Assembly: GCA_019694315.1 (NCBI GenBank)
Contig: JAIBCE010000031.1
Coordinates: forward strand, 1-39,804
Direction: 5' to 3'
Source of the DNA: Sandaracinaceae bacterium
GTDB taxonomy: Bacteria; Myxococcota_A; Polyangia; Polyangiales; Sandaracinaceae
Length of the DNA: 39,804 nucleotides
Below, piece after piece: positions 1 through 7,916 of this stretch; positions within the stretch are counted from its first letter, which is position 1; every line of letters begins with the position of its first letter. The notes under the pieces were generated by a model. That model had not been told where the DNA came from. It was given only the letters and a program-made list of their open reading frames with translations, and ran no database searches. Made by a program: the position numbers and the translations under genes.

Positions 1-2
1 CG

Positions 3-1337
3 GTGATCCTCGCGGGCATCGGCTGGATGCGCCTCCGTGGTCGCGAGGAGCGCTGGGCGCGGCGCATCCTCGCGCTCGGCGCGCTCGACGTGCTGGTGCT
101 CGTCGCGATGCTCGCCACCACCACGCCCGCCGCGCGCGAGCTGGCGAGCGGCGGCTTCGCGCCGCCGTCGACGAGCGCGACGGCCACGCCCACGCCGCTG
201 GCGATGGGCCCACGTCCGAGGATCGGCGTCGTCCTCGACGACGCGACCGACGAAGAAGCGGGTGCGCGGGTGATCTCGGTCGCGCCGGGCTCGCCAGCGG
301 CCGACGCGGGGATCGCGGCCGAGGATCGCATCGTCGAGGTCGATGGCGTGCCGGTGGCGGATCGCGAGGCGCTGACGGAGGCGATCGCCACCGGTCCGCT
401 CGCGCCGCGCACGCTGGTGCTCCGGCGTGGCGCCGAGTCGCTGAGCGTGGTGGCCACGCCCGTCGCGGGGCCCTTCCGGCCGGTCCCTCTCGACGCGGCG
501 CGCTGCGCGGACGCCCTGCCCGATCGGGACGCGACGCTCGCGGCCTTCGAGAGCCCGGGCACGTGGGTGGGTCTGGGCGCCGTCGCCGCGGTGGTGCTCG
601 CGCTCTTCGTGTGGGGGCATCGGCGCGCGCTCGCGTGGTCCGAGACCGCCAAGGTCGTCGTTCCGTTCGTGGGGGTGCTCTTCGGTGGTCCGACGCTCGG
701 TGGGCTGCTCGCCGCGCTCGCGTGTCCCTTGCTCGTGAGCTGGAACGTGCGCTTCGAGACGATCGAGATCTTCGTCTCCGAGATCGTGCTCACCGCGATG
801 GCGCTGACACTCCTCGCCTACCACCGCGGCCTCGGCCCGAGCCTCGCCGATCGCGAGCCGCGCCTGGGCTATGCGCGCACCGTGGCGCAGGGCGCGCTCT
901 ACGTGCTCGCGTGGATGCCTCGCGCGCTCACGCTCGCCACGCCGCTCGCGATCTTCTTCTTCGCCGAGGGCGCGCTCGACGAGGCGCCGGTGGCCGAGCT
1001 CGTGTCGGGCGCGGGCCGCACGCCCCTCGATGCGGTGCTCACCTTCGTGGCCGCCGCCGTGCTCGCGCCGATCGCGGAGGAGTCGCTCTTCCGAGGCGTG
1101 CTCGCGCCGCACCTCGCGAGGCTCACGGAGGCGTTCCCCGCCGTGCTCGTGACGGCCGCGATCTTCGGCGTGCTCCACATCGGCGGGCACGGTCCGCTCT
1201 TCATCGGGCCCATGTTCCTCGGGGCGATCCTGGGCTGGGCGCGCCTGCGCTCACGCGGCCTCGCGGCGCCCATCACGCTGCACATGATGCTCAACGGCTC
1301 CGCGATGCTGATCGCGCTCGGCCTCGGCCTCGAGTGA
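3..1337 (+). CDS. PDZ-CPBP family intramembrane protease (5' end probably outside window)
   Basis: Predicted multi-pass membrane protein with two recognisable parts. Residues about 73-155 look like a PDZ domain (RIGVVLDD, then APGSPAADAGI and DRIVEVDGVPV). The C-terminal part has the CPBP/Rce1-type glutamic-protease motifs: EESLFRG (motif 1, EExxxR), FGVLH (motif 2, FxxxH) and HMMLN (motif 4, HxxxN). CPBP proteins are membrane metal-independent or metal-assisted endopeptidases, or have lost activity; the motif residues here are intact. The frame opens with GTG at position 3, but this falls inside a probable first transmembrane segment and the frame is open to the window edge, so the true start is probably upstream. 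The next gene is convergent, with repeats between. The PDZ fusion suggests regulated substrate access, by analogy with PDZ-containing site-2 proteases; that is inference. Confidence 0.85.
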   Translation: MILAGIGWMRLRGREERWARRILALGALDVLVLVAMLATTTPAARELASGGFAPPSTSATATPTPLAMGPRPRIGVVLDDATDEEAGARVISVAPGSPAADAGIAAEDRIVEVDGVPVADREALTEAIATGPLAPRTLVLRRGAESLSVVATPVAGPFRPVPLDAARCADALPDRDATLAAFESPGTWVGLGAVAAVVLALFVWGHRRALAWSETAKVVVPFVGVLFGGPTLGGLLAALACPLLVSWNVRFETIEIFVSEIVLTAMALTLLAYHRGLGPSLADREPRLGYARTVAQGALYVLAWMPRALTLATPLAIFFFAEGALDEAPVAELVSGAGRTPLDAVLTFVAAAVLAPIAEESLFRGVLAPHLARLTEAFPAVLVTAAIFGVLHIGGHGPLFIGPMFLGAILGWARLRSRGLAAPITLHMMLNGSAMLIALGLGLE

Positions 1338-1369
1338 TTGGTTCGCCGGAGGTCCCTCGACCCAGGAAG

Positions 1370-1662
1370 CTCAGTGTTTCTCGCGCCTTCGGCGCGGTCG
1401 GGGGGAGTCGGCAACTCCCCCCCATTCCCCCCTGCTCGACGCTCCCCAAGCTCGCTTTCTCGCGCGCTCCTGGGGTTGCTGCGCAACCCCGCCGCGTGGC
1501 GTCCCCGGCGATTCTTTCTCCCTCTCTCAGTGTTTCTCGCGCCTTCGGCGCGGTCGGGGGGAGTCGGCAACTCCCCCCCATTCCCCCCTGCTCGACGCTC
1601 CCCAAGCTCGCTTTCTCGCGCGCTCCTGGGGTTGCTGCGCAACCCCGCCGCGTGGCGTCCCC
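1370..1662. repeat. Two identical 137-bp direct repeats, each with three hairpins
   Basis: Copy 1 is 1370-1506 and copy 2 is 1526-1662; they read as identical, with a 19-bp spacer, giving a 156-bp period. After copy 2 the spacer-like sequence recurs in degenerate form (about 1672-1696), so a third unit seems truncated. Each copy holds three perfect stems: CGCGCC/GGCGCG with a 3-nt loop (1382-1396 in copy 1), GGGGGGAGT/ACTCCCCCC with a 5-nt loop (1400-1422) and GGGGTTGC/GCAACCCC with a 3-nt loop (1472-1490). It fills the gap between two convergent genes, so it may act as a bidirectional terminator or be a REP/BIME-like element. No coding function is supported. Confidence 0.9.
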
Positions 1663-1692
1663 AAGCGCATCGGTCGATTGTTTCTCGGTCTC

Positions 1693-4005
1693 TCAGTCCG
1701 CGGGGGCCGGGGCTGCGCCGTCGCTCTTGGTGTCGCCGCCGCCGCTCGCGCCGCCGCCCGTGCCGCCGCCGCCTTCTTCGTCCGACGAGTAGTAGCCGGC
1801 GCGGCGGTAGTAGTAGTAGGTGCCCTCGCCGTAGCGGCCGTGCGAGAGATCGACGTCGTTGAAGACGGCGCCTAGCACGCGCGCGCCGACGTCGTTGAGC
1901 TGGCGGGCCGTGACACGCAGGGCCTCGCGCGTGGTGCTCTGCGACTTCACGACGACGATGACGCCATCGAGCTGGGCCGCGAGGATGGCCGCGTCGGTGA
2001 CGGCGCCGAGGGGCGGGCTGTCGAACATGACGTGGTCGTACTTGTCGCGCAGGGCGTCGATGAACTGACGGAAGGCGTCGGTGTGGAGGAGCTCGCTCGG
2101 GTTGGGCGGGATCGGGCCGCACGCGACCACGTCGAGGCCGGGGACCTCGGTCGTGAGGATCACGTCGGCGGGCTTGGCCTCCCCCACGAGCGCCGTCGTC
2201 ACGCCGCGTCGTGCGTTGAGTCCGAAGGCGCGGTGCACGCGCGGTCGACGGAGATCGGTGTCGACGAGGAGCACCCGCTTGCCGCTCTGGGCGAGCGTGA
2301 TCGCGAGGTTGATGGCGACCGTCGACTTGCCCTCGCGGGGTGAGGCGCTCGTCACGACGAACGCGCGCAGCCGCCCGTCGGCGCCCATGAACGAGAGGTT
2401 CGTACGGATGGTTCGTAGGTTCTCCGCGACACCGGACATCGGCTGCTGGTGCGCGATGAGATCCTTGTTCGACGACGCCTGCGCGCTCTTGCCGCGTCGG
2501 CGTCGCGGGCCCTCGGCGGCGGCGCTGCCGATGCGCGGCACGAGGCCCAGCACGGCGAGGCCCAGGCCCTCGATGTCCTCGATGTTGCGGATGCGGCGAT
2601 CGCTCCGCTCCGCGAGGAGGGCGATGAGGATGCCGAGCAAGAGGCCCGCGGCGATGCCGCCGCCCAGGTTGAGCGTGACCCGCGGCGCCACGGGGATGCG
2701 GGGCACGAGCGCACGATCCACCAAGCGCACGTTGGTGACGCGCAGCATCCGCGTGAGGTCGGCCTCGGCGCTGCGCTTGAGGACGAGGTCGTAGATGGCG
2801 GCCTTGCTGTCGCGCTCGCGGACGAGGTGGCTGTACTCCATCTCCCAGTGGTTGAGCTCCATGCCCTGCTCGTTGGCGCGCGTGAGCGCCGACGAGAGAC
2901 CGCGCTCGGTGCCCTGGGCCTCGCGCAGCTCGGCCTCCTGCGCACGGAGCACGGTGCGGACCTCCAGCTCGACGTCGTGGCGGATGGTGTCGATCTCGGT
3001 CTGGAGGGCCACCATCTGCGGGTGCGCCGGGCCGTAGCGCGTGCGGAGCGCCTCGAGCTCGGCCTGCTTGATCCTCAGCCTGCCGCGGAGCTCCTGCACG
3101 TTGGAGAGCTCGCTGATCGCCGGCGTGGCGGCGGTGAGCGGATCGGACTCCACCGCCTGGCGGAGCTGCGTGACGCGCGACTGGAGCTCGATCCGGTGCA
3201 CGCGCGTCTCGGTGAGCGAGCGGCTGAGGAGCTCGATCTCGTTCGCGATGAGGTTCTGGCGATCCTCCATCGAGAGCGAGAGCACGTCGTGCTCCTGCTT
3301 GAAGTGGTGCAGCGCCTCGTCGGCCTGGTGGAGCTCGCCCTGGAGCTCGTCGACCTGCGTGCCGAGCCACTCGAGCGCCGACACGGTCGAGCTCATGCGG
3401 TCGTTCATCGTCTTCTCGATGTACGCATCCGCGATGGCGTTCGCGATCCGCTGCGCGCGCTCGCGGTCGCGGTCTCGGAAGCGGATCAGCACGAGGCGCG
3501 TGTCTCGGACCTGCTCGACCGCGAGCGAGCCTCGCACCACCTCGGCGGCCACCTCGACGGTGGCGCCCTGCCAGTCGGCGCGCTGCTCGGGCGGGATGCC
3601 GAGGAAGTCGGGGTCGCGGTGCAGGCCGAGGCGACGCACGACCATCTCGGCCACGACGCGGCTCGCGATGATGCGGTTCTGCGTCTCGTAGAACTCGCGG
3701 TTCGAGTACGGCGAGAGGCTCGGCGAGGACACGTCCTCGACCTTGGTGCCCAGCGGTCGCGGCGGCGTGGGGTCGTACTCGATCGTGCAGATCGCCTCGT
3801 AGATCCGGGGCTGTCGGAGCGTCCAGAAGGCCACGCCACCAGCGACGGCGATGGTGACGAAGAGCACGATCCAGCGGTGCGCCCAGAGGATGAGGATCTG
3901 GGTGCGCAGATCGAACGTGTCGCCCTTCGCGTTCGGCCCGCCAGCGACGGGGCCCACGGCCAGGGGCGTTCGCGGTGGCAAAGGCTGAGGAGAGGACGAG
4001 GTCAT
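1693..4005 (-). CDS. Wzc-like polysaccharide co-polymerase / BY-family tyrosine kinase
   Basis: Inner-membrane polysaccharide chain-length regulator fused to a bacterial tyrosine kinase, about 770 residues, the usual length for Wzc/EpsB fusions. The N-terminal Wzz part starts with a membrane segment (WIVLFVTIAVAGGVAFW) and continues into a long helical region with heptad-like sequence (about residues 200-440). A second membrane segment (LNLGGGIAAGLLLGILIALL) leads into the cytoplasmic kinase: Walker A PREGKST (near residue 560), Walker A' VLLVDTDLRRP and Walker B HVMFDSPP. The C-terminus carries the expected autophosphorylated tyrosine cluster (YYYYRRAGYY, near residues 727-740). I chose the ATG at 4005; upstream in-frame sequence is Arg/Cys-rich and unlike the family. 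It lies 178 bp downstream of the flippase on the same strand. No Wza export protein or Wzb-type phosphatase is nearby. Confidence 0.93.
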   Translation of the reverse strand: MTSSSPQPLPPRTPLAVGPVAGGPNAKGDTFDLRTQILILWAHRWIVLFVTIAVAGGVAFWTLRQPRIYEAICTIEYDPTPPRPLGTKVEDVSSPSLSPYSNREFYETQNRIIASRVVAEMVVRRLGLHRDPDFLGIPPEQRADWQGATVEVAAEVVRGSLAVEQVRDTRLVLIRFRDRDRERAQRIANAIADAYIEKTMNDRMSSTVSALEWLGTQVDELQGELHQADEALHHFKQEHDVLSLSMEDRQNLIANEIELLSRSLTETRVHRIELQSRVTQLRQAVESDPLTAATPAISELSNVQELRGRLRIKQAELEALRTRYGPAHPQMVALQTEIDTIRHDVELEVRTVLRAQEAELREAQGTERGLSSALTRANEQGMELNHWEMEYSHLVRERDSKAAIYDLVLKRSAEADLTRMLRVTNVRLVDRALVPRIPVAPRVTLNLGGGIAAGLLLGILIALLAERSDRRIRNIEDIEGLGLAVLGLVPRIGSAAAEGPRRRRGKSAQASSNKDLIAHQQPMSGVAENLRTIRTNLSFMGADGRLRAFVVTSASPREGKSTVAINLAITLAQSGKRVLLVDTDLRRPRVHRAFGLNARRGVTTALVGEAKPADVILTTEVPGLDVVACGPIPPNPSELLHTDAFRQFIDALRDKYDHVMFDSPPLGAVTDAAILAAQLDGVIVVVKSQSTTREALRVTARQLNDVGARVLGAVFNDVDLSHGRYGEGTYYYYRRAGYYSSDEEGGGGTGGGASGGGDTKSDGAAPAPAD

Positions 4006-4036
4006 GGGTGCTTGCCGCGAGGACTCGTGTCCGTTG

Positions 4037-4053
4037 CACGCCCGTCGGGCGTG
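4037..4053. promoter_or_regulatory. Short hairpin in flippase-kinase gap
   Basis: CACGCCC and GGGCGTG form a perfect 7-bp stem with a 3-nt loop in the 178-bp gap between the flippase stop and the BY-kinase start. It could attenuate read-through or sit in the kinase leader. No T-tract follows on the minus strand. Confidence 0.3.
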
Positions 4054-4183
4054 GTTCACGGAAGGCCCGGCGCGACCGTCGCGGCAACCTATCACCCTCT
4101 CTCCGCGGGAGCACGGAGCCGGCTCGCCTGCGCCGGGGCCGCGCCGATCCTGAACACCTGCTCGGGGCCTGGGCCTCGTGGGA

Positions 4184-5731
4184 TCAGGATCCGGGACGAC
4201 GGCGGACGAGGCGACGCACGAGCTCGACCTCGCTCGCGCCCAGCTCCCGTGTGATGGCGAGCGCAGCCAGGTAGGCGAGGCCCCCCGCGATCAGGGCGCC
4301 CAGGCCTGCGATACGGCTGGGCGCAGGCACGAGCCACGCGACGACGGCGCCCGCGAGCGCCGCGACGAAGGTGCGCACGAGCACGAGCGGCGGCACCGAC
4401 ACGCGCAGATCGCGGCGCAGCGCGAGCCCCGTGAGGATCGCGAAGAGCACGCTGCCCACGCTGGTGCCCACGGCCGTTCCGAGGGCGAGGGCGCCCGGGC
4501 TGAGCCACCACGCGAGCACGTCGCCGCCGAGGCCCACCGCCAGCGAGAGGGCCGCGATGCCGACGGTCTGCCAGAGCCGGCCGCGGCCGATGAGCACCGT
4601 GGCCTGGATCACGCCCATGGCGAAGAAGAGCTGCGAGAGCGCGAGGATCGGCACGATCTCGTGCGCGCCCTCGTAGGCCGCGGGGAAGGCGAGGCGGACC
4701 GCGGCGCCGCTGCCGCCCGAAAGGGGCGCGAGCAGACCCGCGACGAAGAGCAGCGAGAACCGCAGCGCGGCCTCGACCGTGCGTCGCGCCTCGTCCTCGG
4801 CGCCTGCGCTCGAGGCGTGGGCGACCACGGGAAAGAGCACGAGCGTCACGCTGGTCATGAGCTGATAGGGGACGAACGCGAGCGTCTGGCCCACGCGGTA
4901 GAGGCCCGCGGCCTCGGCGCCGACGTCGGCGGCCTGGGCCTCCGAGAGGCCGCGCGCGCCTGCCTCGAGCGTGGCGCCCGTGACGAGCGCCTCGATGTCG
5001 AGCTGGAGCAGGCCGTTGAGCGCGAGCTGGTAGAGCGCGATGGGCAGGAGGATGCGCAGGTGCTCGCCGAGCTCGGGGACACGCCCCGTGGGTCGCTCGT
5101 AGAGGCGCGCGGCGAGGGTGCCCACGACGGCCATGGTCACCGCGGCGGTGGCGAAGCCGGTCATCGCCGAGAGCGCCACCCCCATCGCGAGGCCGCCGCC
5201 GAGGAGGCCCAGCGTGCGCACCGTCGAGAAGGTCGCGTCGAGGCGCGCCTGGCGATCGAACGCGTGCGCGCCGTTGAGCGCCCCGATCGCGGTGGAGTAC
5301 ACGGCGTAGGCGAGCACCACCACGCTCGCGAGCCGCACGAGCGGCGCGATCGAGGCGTTCCCGAGGACGTACGTGCCCACGAGGCCCGCGGCGCCGAGCA
5401 CGACGGCCGCGATCGCGAGCGCCATGAGGGCGTGCCGCGACGCGATCGGTCGCACGATCGAGCCCTCTCGCGCCTCGGCGACGAGCTTGCTCGTGGTCTG
5501 CACCATCGAGCTCGTCATCGCGTTGGTGAGGATCACGGTGAACGCGATCGCGGCCGAGAGGAGGCCGAATTCCGTGCGATCCGCGAGCACGCGGGGCAGC
5601 CCGAATTGCACCGCGAAGCCGAGGAGGACGAAGAGGATCTTCGCCGCGCTGATCCACAGCACGCCGCGACCCACGCGCGGGCTCGCGGGCGTGGCGGCGG
5701 GCTCTTTCGGCGGGGAGGCGTCGTCGGTCAC
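4184..5731 (-). CDS. Wzx/MATE-type polysaccharide flippase
   Basis: A 515-residue, strongly hydrophobic protein with about 12-14 predicted membrane helices, the layout of oligosaccharide (Wzx-type) flippases that move lipid-linked glycan units across the inner membrane. The N-terminal stretch RVGRGVLWISAAKILFVLLG followed by FGLPRVL resembles the first helix of polysaccharide biosynthesis family exporters. The start is a GTG at 5731; before it lies a divergent gap shared with the potassium channel gene. The following gene on the same strand is the Wzc-like kinase, so the pair probably serves one capsule or exopolysaccharide pathway. Glycosyltransferases and a polymerase are not in the window. 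The substrate cannot be told from sequence. Confidence 0.88.
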   Translation of the reverse strand: MTDDASPPKEPAATPASPRVGRGVLWISAAKILFVLLGFAVQFGLPRVLADRTEFGLLSAAIAFTVILTNAMTSSMVQTTSKLVAEAREGSIVRPIASRHALMALAIAAVVLGAAGLVGTYVLGNASIAPLVRLASVVVLAYAVYSTAIGALNGAHAFDRQARLDATFSTVRTLGLLGGGLAMGVALSAMTGFATAAVTMAVVGTLAARLYERPTGRVPELGEHLRILLPIALYQLALNGLLQLDIEALVTGATLEAGARGLSEAQAADVGAEAAGLYRVGQTLAFVPYQLMTSVTLVLFPVVAHASSAGAEDEARRTVEAALRFSLLFVAGLLAPLSGGSGAAVRLAFPAAYEGAHEIVPILALSQLFFAMGVIQATVLIGRGRLWQTVGIAALSLAVGLGGDVLAWWLSPGALALGTAVGTSVGSVLFAILTGLALRRDLRVSVPPLVLVRTFVAALAGAVVAWLVPAPSRIAGLGALIAGGLAYLAALAITRELGASEVELVRRLVRRRPGS

Positions 5732-5838
5732 GAAGGGGAGCTCTCGGGGCGCGGTGAGAACGTGGAGCCACCGCGACGCTGTTCCGGCGCGGCACTGTAG
5801 CCGTCACGCCCCGGAAAAGGGCATGCTCGCGCGCGCCC

Positions 5839-6936
5839 ATGGCGACGCCGACGGAACGCCGGCTCCAAGACGCGATCGAGCAGCAGCTCGCCCTGCGCAC
5901 GCGCCTCTTCGTGGCGGCGGGCTGGCTCGTGGCGGTGGTGGTCGTGGGGGCGTCCGGCTTCCACGTGATCGGCGGCGACCACTGGAGCTGGGGCGACTGC
6001 TTCTACTTCACGATCATCACGCTCTCGACGGTGGGCTTCGGCGAGACGCTGACCGGCCTGCACGAGCACCCGTACGCGCGCCTCTGGACCGTGGGCCTCA
6101 TCGTCCTCGGCTCGGGCACCCTCGTCTACTTCGTCTCGACGCTCACCGCGTTCATCGTCGAGGGCGACATCCGCGATGCCTTCCGGAGAAACCGCATGAG
6201 ACAGGTGATCGACAAGCTCGAGGGCCACTACATCGTGTGCGGCGCGGGCACGACGGGCATCCACGTGATCGAGGAGTTCATCCAGTGTCACGTGCCCTTC
6301 GTCGTCGTCGATCGCAGCCGTCACCGGCTGAGCGAGCTGCACGAGCGCTTCGATCGTCCGAGCCATCGCTTCCTCTACGTCGTCGGTGACGGCACCGACG
6401 ATCACGTGCTCGAGGAGGCGGGCATCGCGCGCTGCCGCGGCATCGTGGCGGCGCTCTCGGAGGACAAGGACAACCTCTTCGTCACCGTGACCGCGAGCGC
6501 GCTCAACCCCAAGGCGCGCATCATCGCCAAGTGCGTGGAGGTCTCGGCGCGTCCCAAGCTCCTGCGCGCTGGCGCACGCGCGGTGGTCTCGCCCACGCAG
6601 ATCGGCGGCCTGCGGCTCGCGTCGGAGGCGATCCGTCCCACGGTCGTGGAATTCCTCGACCTCATGCTCCGCGATCCGAACCAGAACCTCCGCATCGAGG
6701 AGGTCACGATCCCCGAGTCGAGCTCGCTCGTGGGCCTGCCGATCCGCGAGACGAACATCCGGCAGAAGACCAAGGGCCTCGTCATCGCGGTGCGCTTCGC
6801 CGATGGACGCTTCGCCTACAACCCGGAGCCGGGCCTGGTCCTCGAGCACGGCTCCACGCTCGTGGTGCTCGCGGAGGTCGCCGAGATGCGCAAGCTCCGC
6901 GACGGACTCGCCGACGGAACGATCGGCAAGGCGTGA
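5839..6936 (+). CDS. Two-TM potassium channel with RCK (TrkA-N/TrkA-C) gating domains
   Basis: A 365-residue potassium channel subunit of MthK type. Order of parts: cytoplasmic N-terminal helix, TM1 (about residues 22-45), pore helix and selectivity filter TVGFGE (64-69), TM2 (about 82-108), then a Rossmann-type RCK domain with the nucleotide-binding turn CGAGTTG (134-140), and a TrkA-C domain (about 265-350). Such proteins form tetramers in the inner membrane and are gated by a ligand (calcium, nucleotide or cyclic dinucleotide in different members) bound to the RCK ring. The filter differs slightly from the common TVGYGD, with Phe for Tyr and Glu for Asp; both changes occur in functional channels. 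The gene is divergent from the flippase gene, 107 bp away, and seems monocistronic. Confidence 0.93.
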   Translation: MATPTERRLQDAIEQQLALRTRLFVAAGWLVAVVVVGASGFHVIGGDHWSWGDCFYFTIITLSTVGFGETLTGLHEHPYARLWTVGLIVLGSGTLVYFVSTLTAFIVEGDIRDAFRRNRMRQVIDKLEGHYIVCGAGTTGIHVIEEFIQCHVPFVVVDRSRHRLSELHERFDRPSHRFLYVVGDGTDDHVLEEAGIARCRGIVAALSEDKDNLFVTVTASALNPKARIIAKCVEVSARPKLLRAGARAVVSPTQIGGLRLASEAIRPTVVEFLDLMLRDPNQNLRIEEVTIPESSSLVGLPIRETNIRQKTKGLVIAVRFADGRFAYNPEPGLVLEHGSTLVVLAEVAEMRKLRDGLADGTIGKA

Positions 6937-6966
6937 GCCCCTGACCTCGAGCCCCACCGCGAGAGC

Positions 6967-7014
6967 TTGACCTCGGAGGTCATGGTGGGCGCTTCGCCCC
7001 GGCCCACGCTGGGC
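6967..7014 (+). promoter_or_regulatory. Inverted repeat and alternative hairpins just before the hydrolase start
   Basis: TGACCT-CGG-AGGTCA (6968-6982) is a perfect 6-3-6 inverted repeat that overlaps a TTGACC -35-like hexamer (6967-6972), as expected of a repressor or MerR-type operator; no convincing -10 follows. Downstream, GCCCAC (7002-7007) can pair either with GTGGGC (6985-6990) or, through GCCCA, with TGGGC (7010-7014). The two pairings exclude each other and end three bases before the ATG at 7017. Confidence 0.35.
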
Positions 7015-7016
7015 AC

Positions 7017-7883
7017 ATGACGACCACGTTTCAGCTCCTCGACGTCGGCGACGCGAAGCTCGCGCACCGCCGCATCGGTCACGGCCCCGATCTCGTGTTC
7101 CTCCACGGCTGGCCGCTCCACGGCGCCACCTTCCGGCACGTCGTGCCGCACCTCGCGGAGCACTTCACCTGCCACGTCCTCGACCTCGCGGGCGCAGGCC
7201 AGAGCGAGTGGAGCGAGCAGACGACGTTCACGCTCGAGGCGCAGTCCCAGAGGGTGATCCGCGCGATCGACCAGCTCGGCCTCGCACGCGTGGGCTTCGT
7301 CGCCCACGACAGCGGCGGATGCATCGCGCGCCTCGCGGCGGCGCGCCTCGGCGGGCGCTGCACCGGCATCGTGAGCGGCAACACGGAGATCGCGGGCTAT
7401 CGGCCGCCGATGCTCGTGGCCACCGTCGCGATGCGTCACGTGCCCGGAGGCGGAGCCCTCTTTCGCGCGCTCCTCGGCTCACGCGCCTTCCTGCGCTCGC
7501 CCATGGGCTTCGGCGGGGCCTTCGACGATCTCTCGCTCCTCGAGGGCGAGGTGCGCACGCTCTTCGTGGAGCCCTTGCGCGAAGCGCGGGCGTTCTCGGG
7601 CGCATGGGGCGTGGTGCGCGACTTCGACTGGCGCACGATCGACGAGCTCGAGCGCGTGCACCGCGCGATCGTGGCGCCCGTGCTCTTCGTGTGGGGCCGA
7701 GACGATCCGTGGTTTCCGCTCGCGCGCCTCGTGCCCACAATGCCAGCCTTCGGTGGCGGCGCGCGCGTGGAGGCGATCCCCGGCAAGGTCTTCGCGCACG
7801 AGGAGCACCCCGCACGCTTCGCCGAGCTCGCCCGCGGGCACTTCGCGTCGTGGCTCTCCACGCCCGACGCAGCGCACGCCTGA
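7017..7883 (+). CDS. Alpha/beta hydrolase with Asp nucleophile (dehalogenase/epoxide hydrolase-like)
   Basis: A 288-residue cytoplasmic alpha/beta-hydrolase-fold enzyme. Motifs: oxyanion-hole HGWP (residues 30-33), nucleophile elbow AHDSGG (96-101) with Asp98 where serine hydrolases have Ser, catalytic acid in GRDDPWFP (Asp229/230) and catalytic His261 in FAHEEHP. An HDxGG elbow with HGxP is typical of epoxide hydrolases and haloalkane or fluoroacetate dehalogenases, which form a covalent ester on Asp. The residue after the nucleophile is Ser98+1 rather than the Trp that stabilises halide in classic haloalkane dehalogenases, so the substrate class is uncertain. The gene faces the E1 dehydrogenase gene tail to tail and is preceded by a possible operator. 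Function beyond hydrolysis is inference. Confidence 0.85.
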   Translation: MTTTFQLLDVGDAKLAHRRIGHGPDLVFLHGWPLHGATFRHVVPHLAEHFTCHVLDLAGAGQSEWSEQTTFTLEAQSQRVIRAIDQLGLARVGFVAHDSGGCIARLAAARLGGRCTGIVSGNTEIAGYRPPMLVATVAMRHVPGGGALFRALLGSRAFLRSPMGFGGAFDDLSLLEGEVRTLFVEPLREARAFSGAWGVVRDFDWRTIDELERVHRAIVAPVLFVWGRDDPWFPLARLVPTMPAFGGGARVEAIPGKVFAHEEHPARFAELARGHFASWLSTPDAAHA

Positions 7884-7916
7884 TCGGCCCTCACCTTCGC
7901 GTCGAGGCCTCGGCTC

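Noticed and set aside
899..4114. Very long overlapping reading frame (about 1070 codons) on the minus strand, frame-shifted against the BY-kinase
   Set aside because: Arg/Ala/Pro-rich composition with no domain; it is a shadow caused by GC bias. The BY-kinase frame has all motifs.
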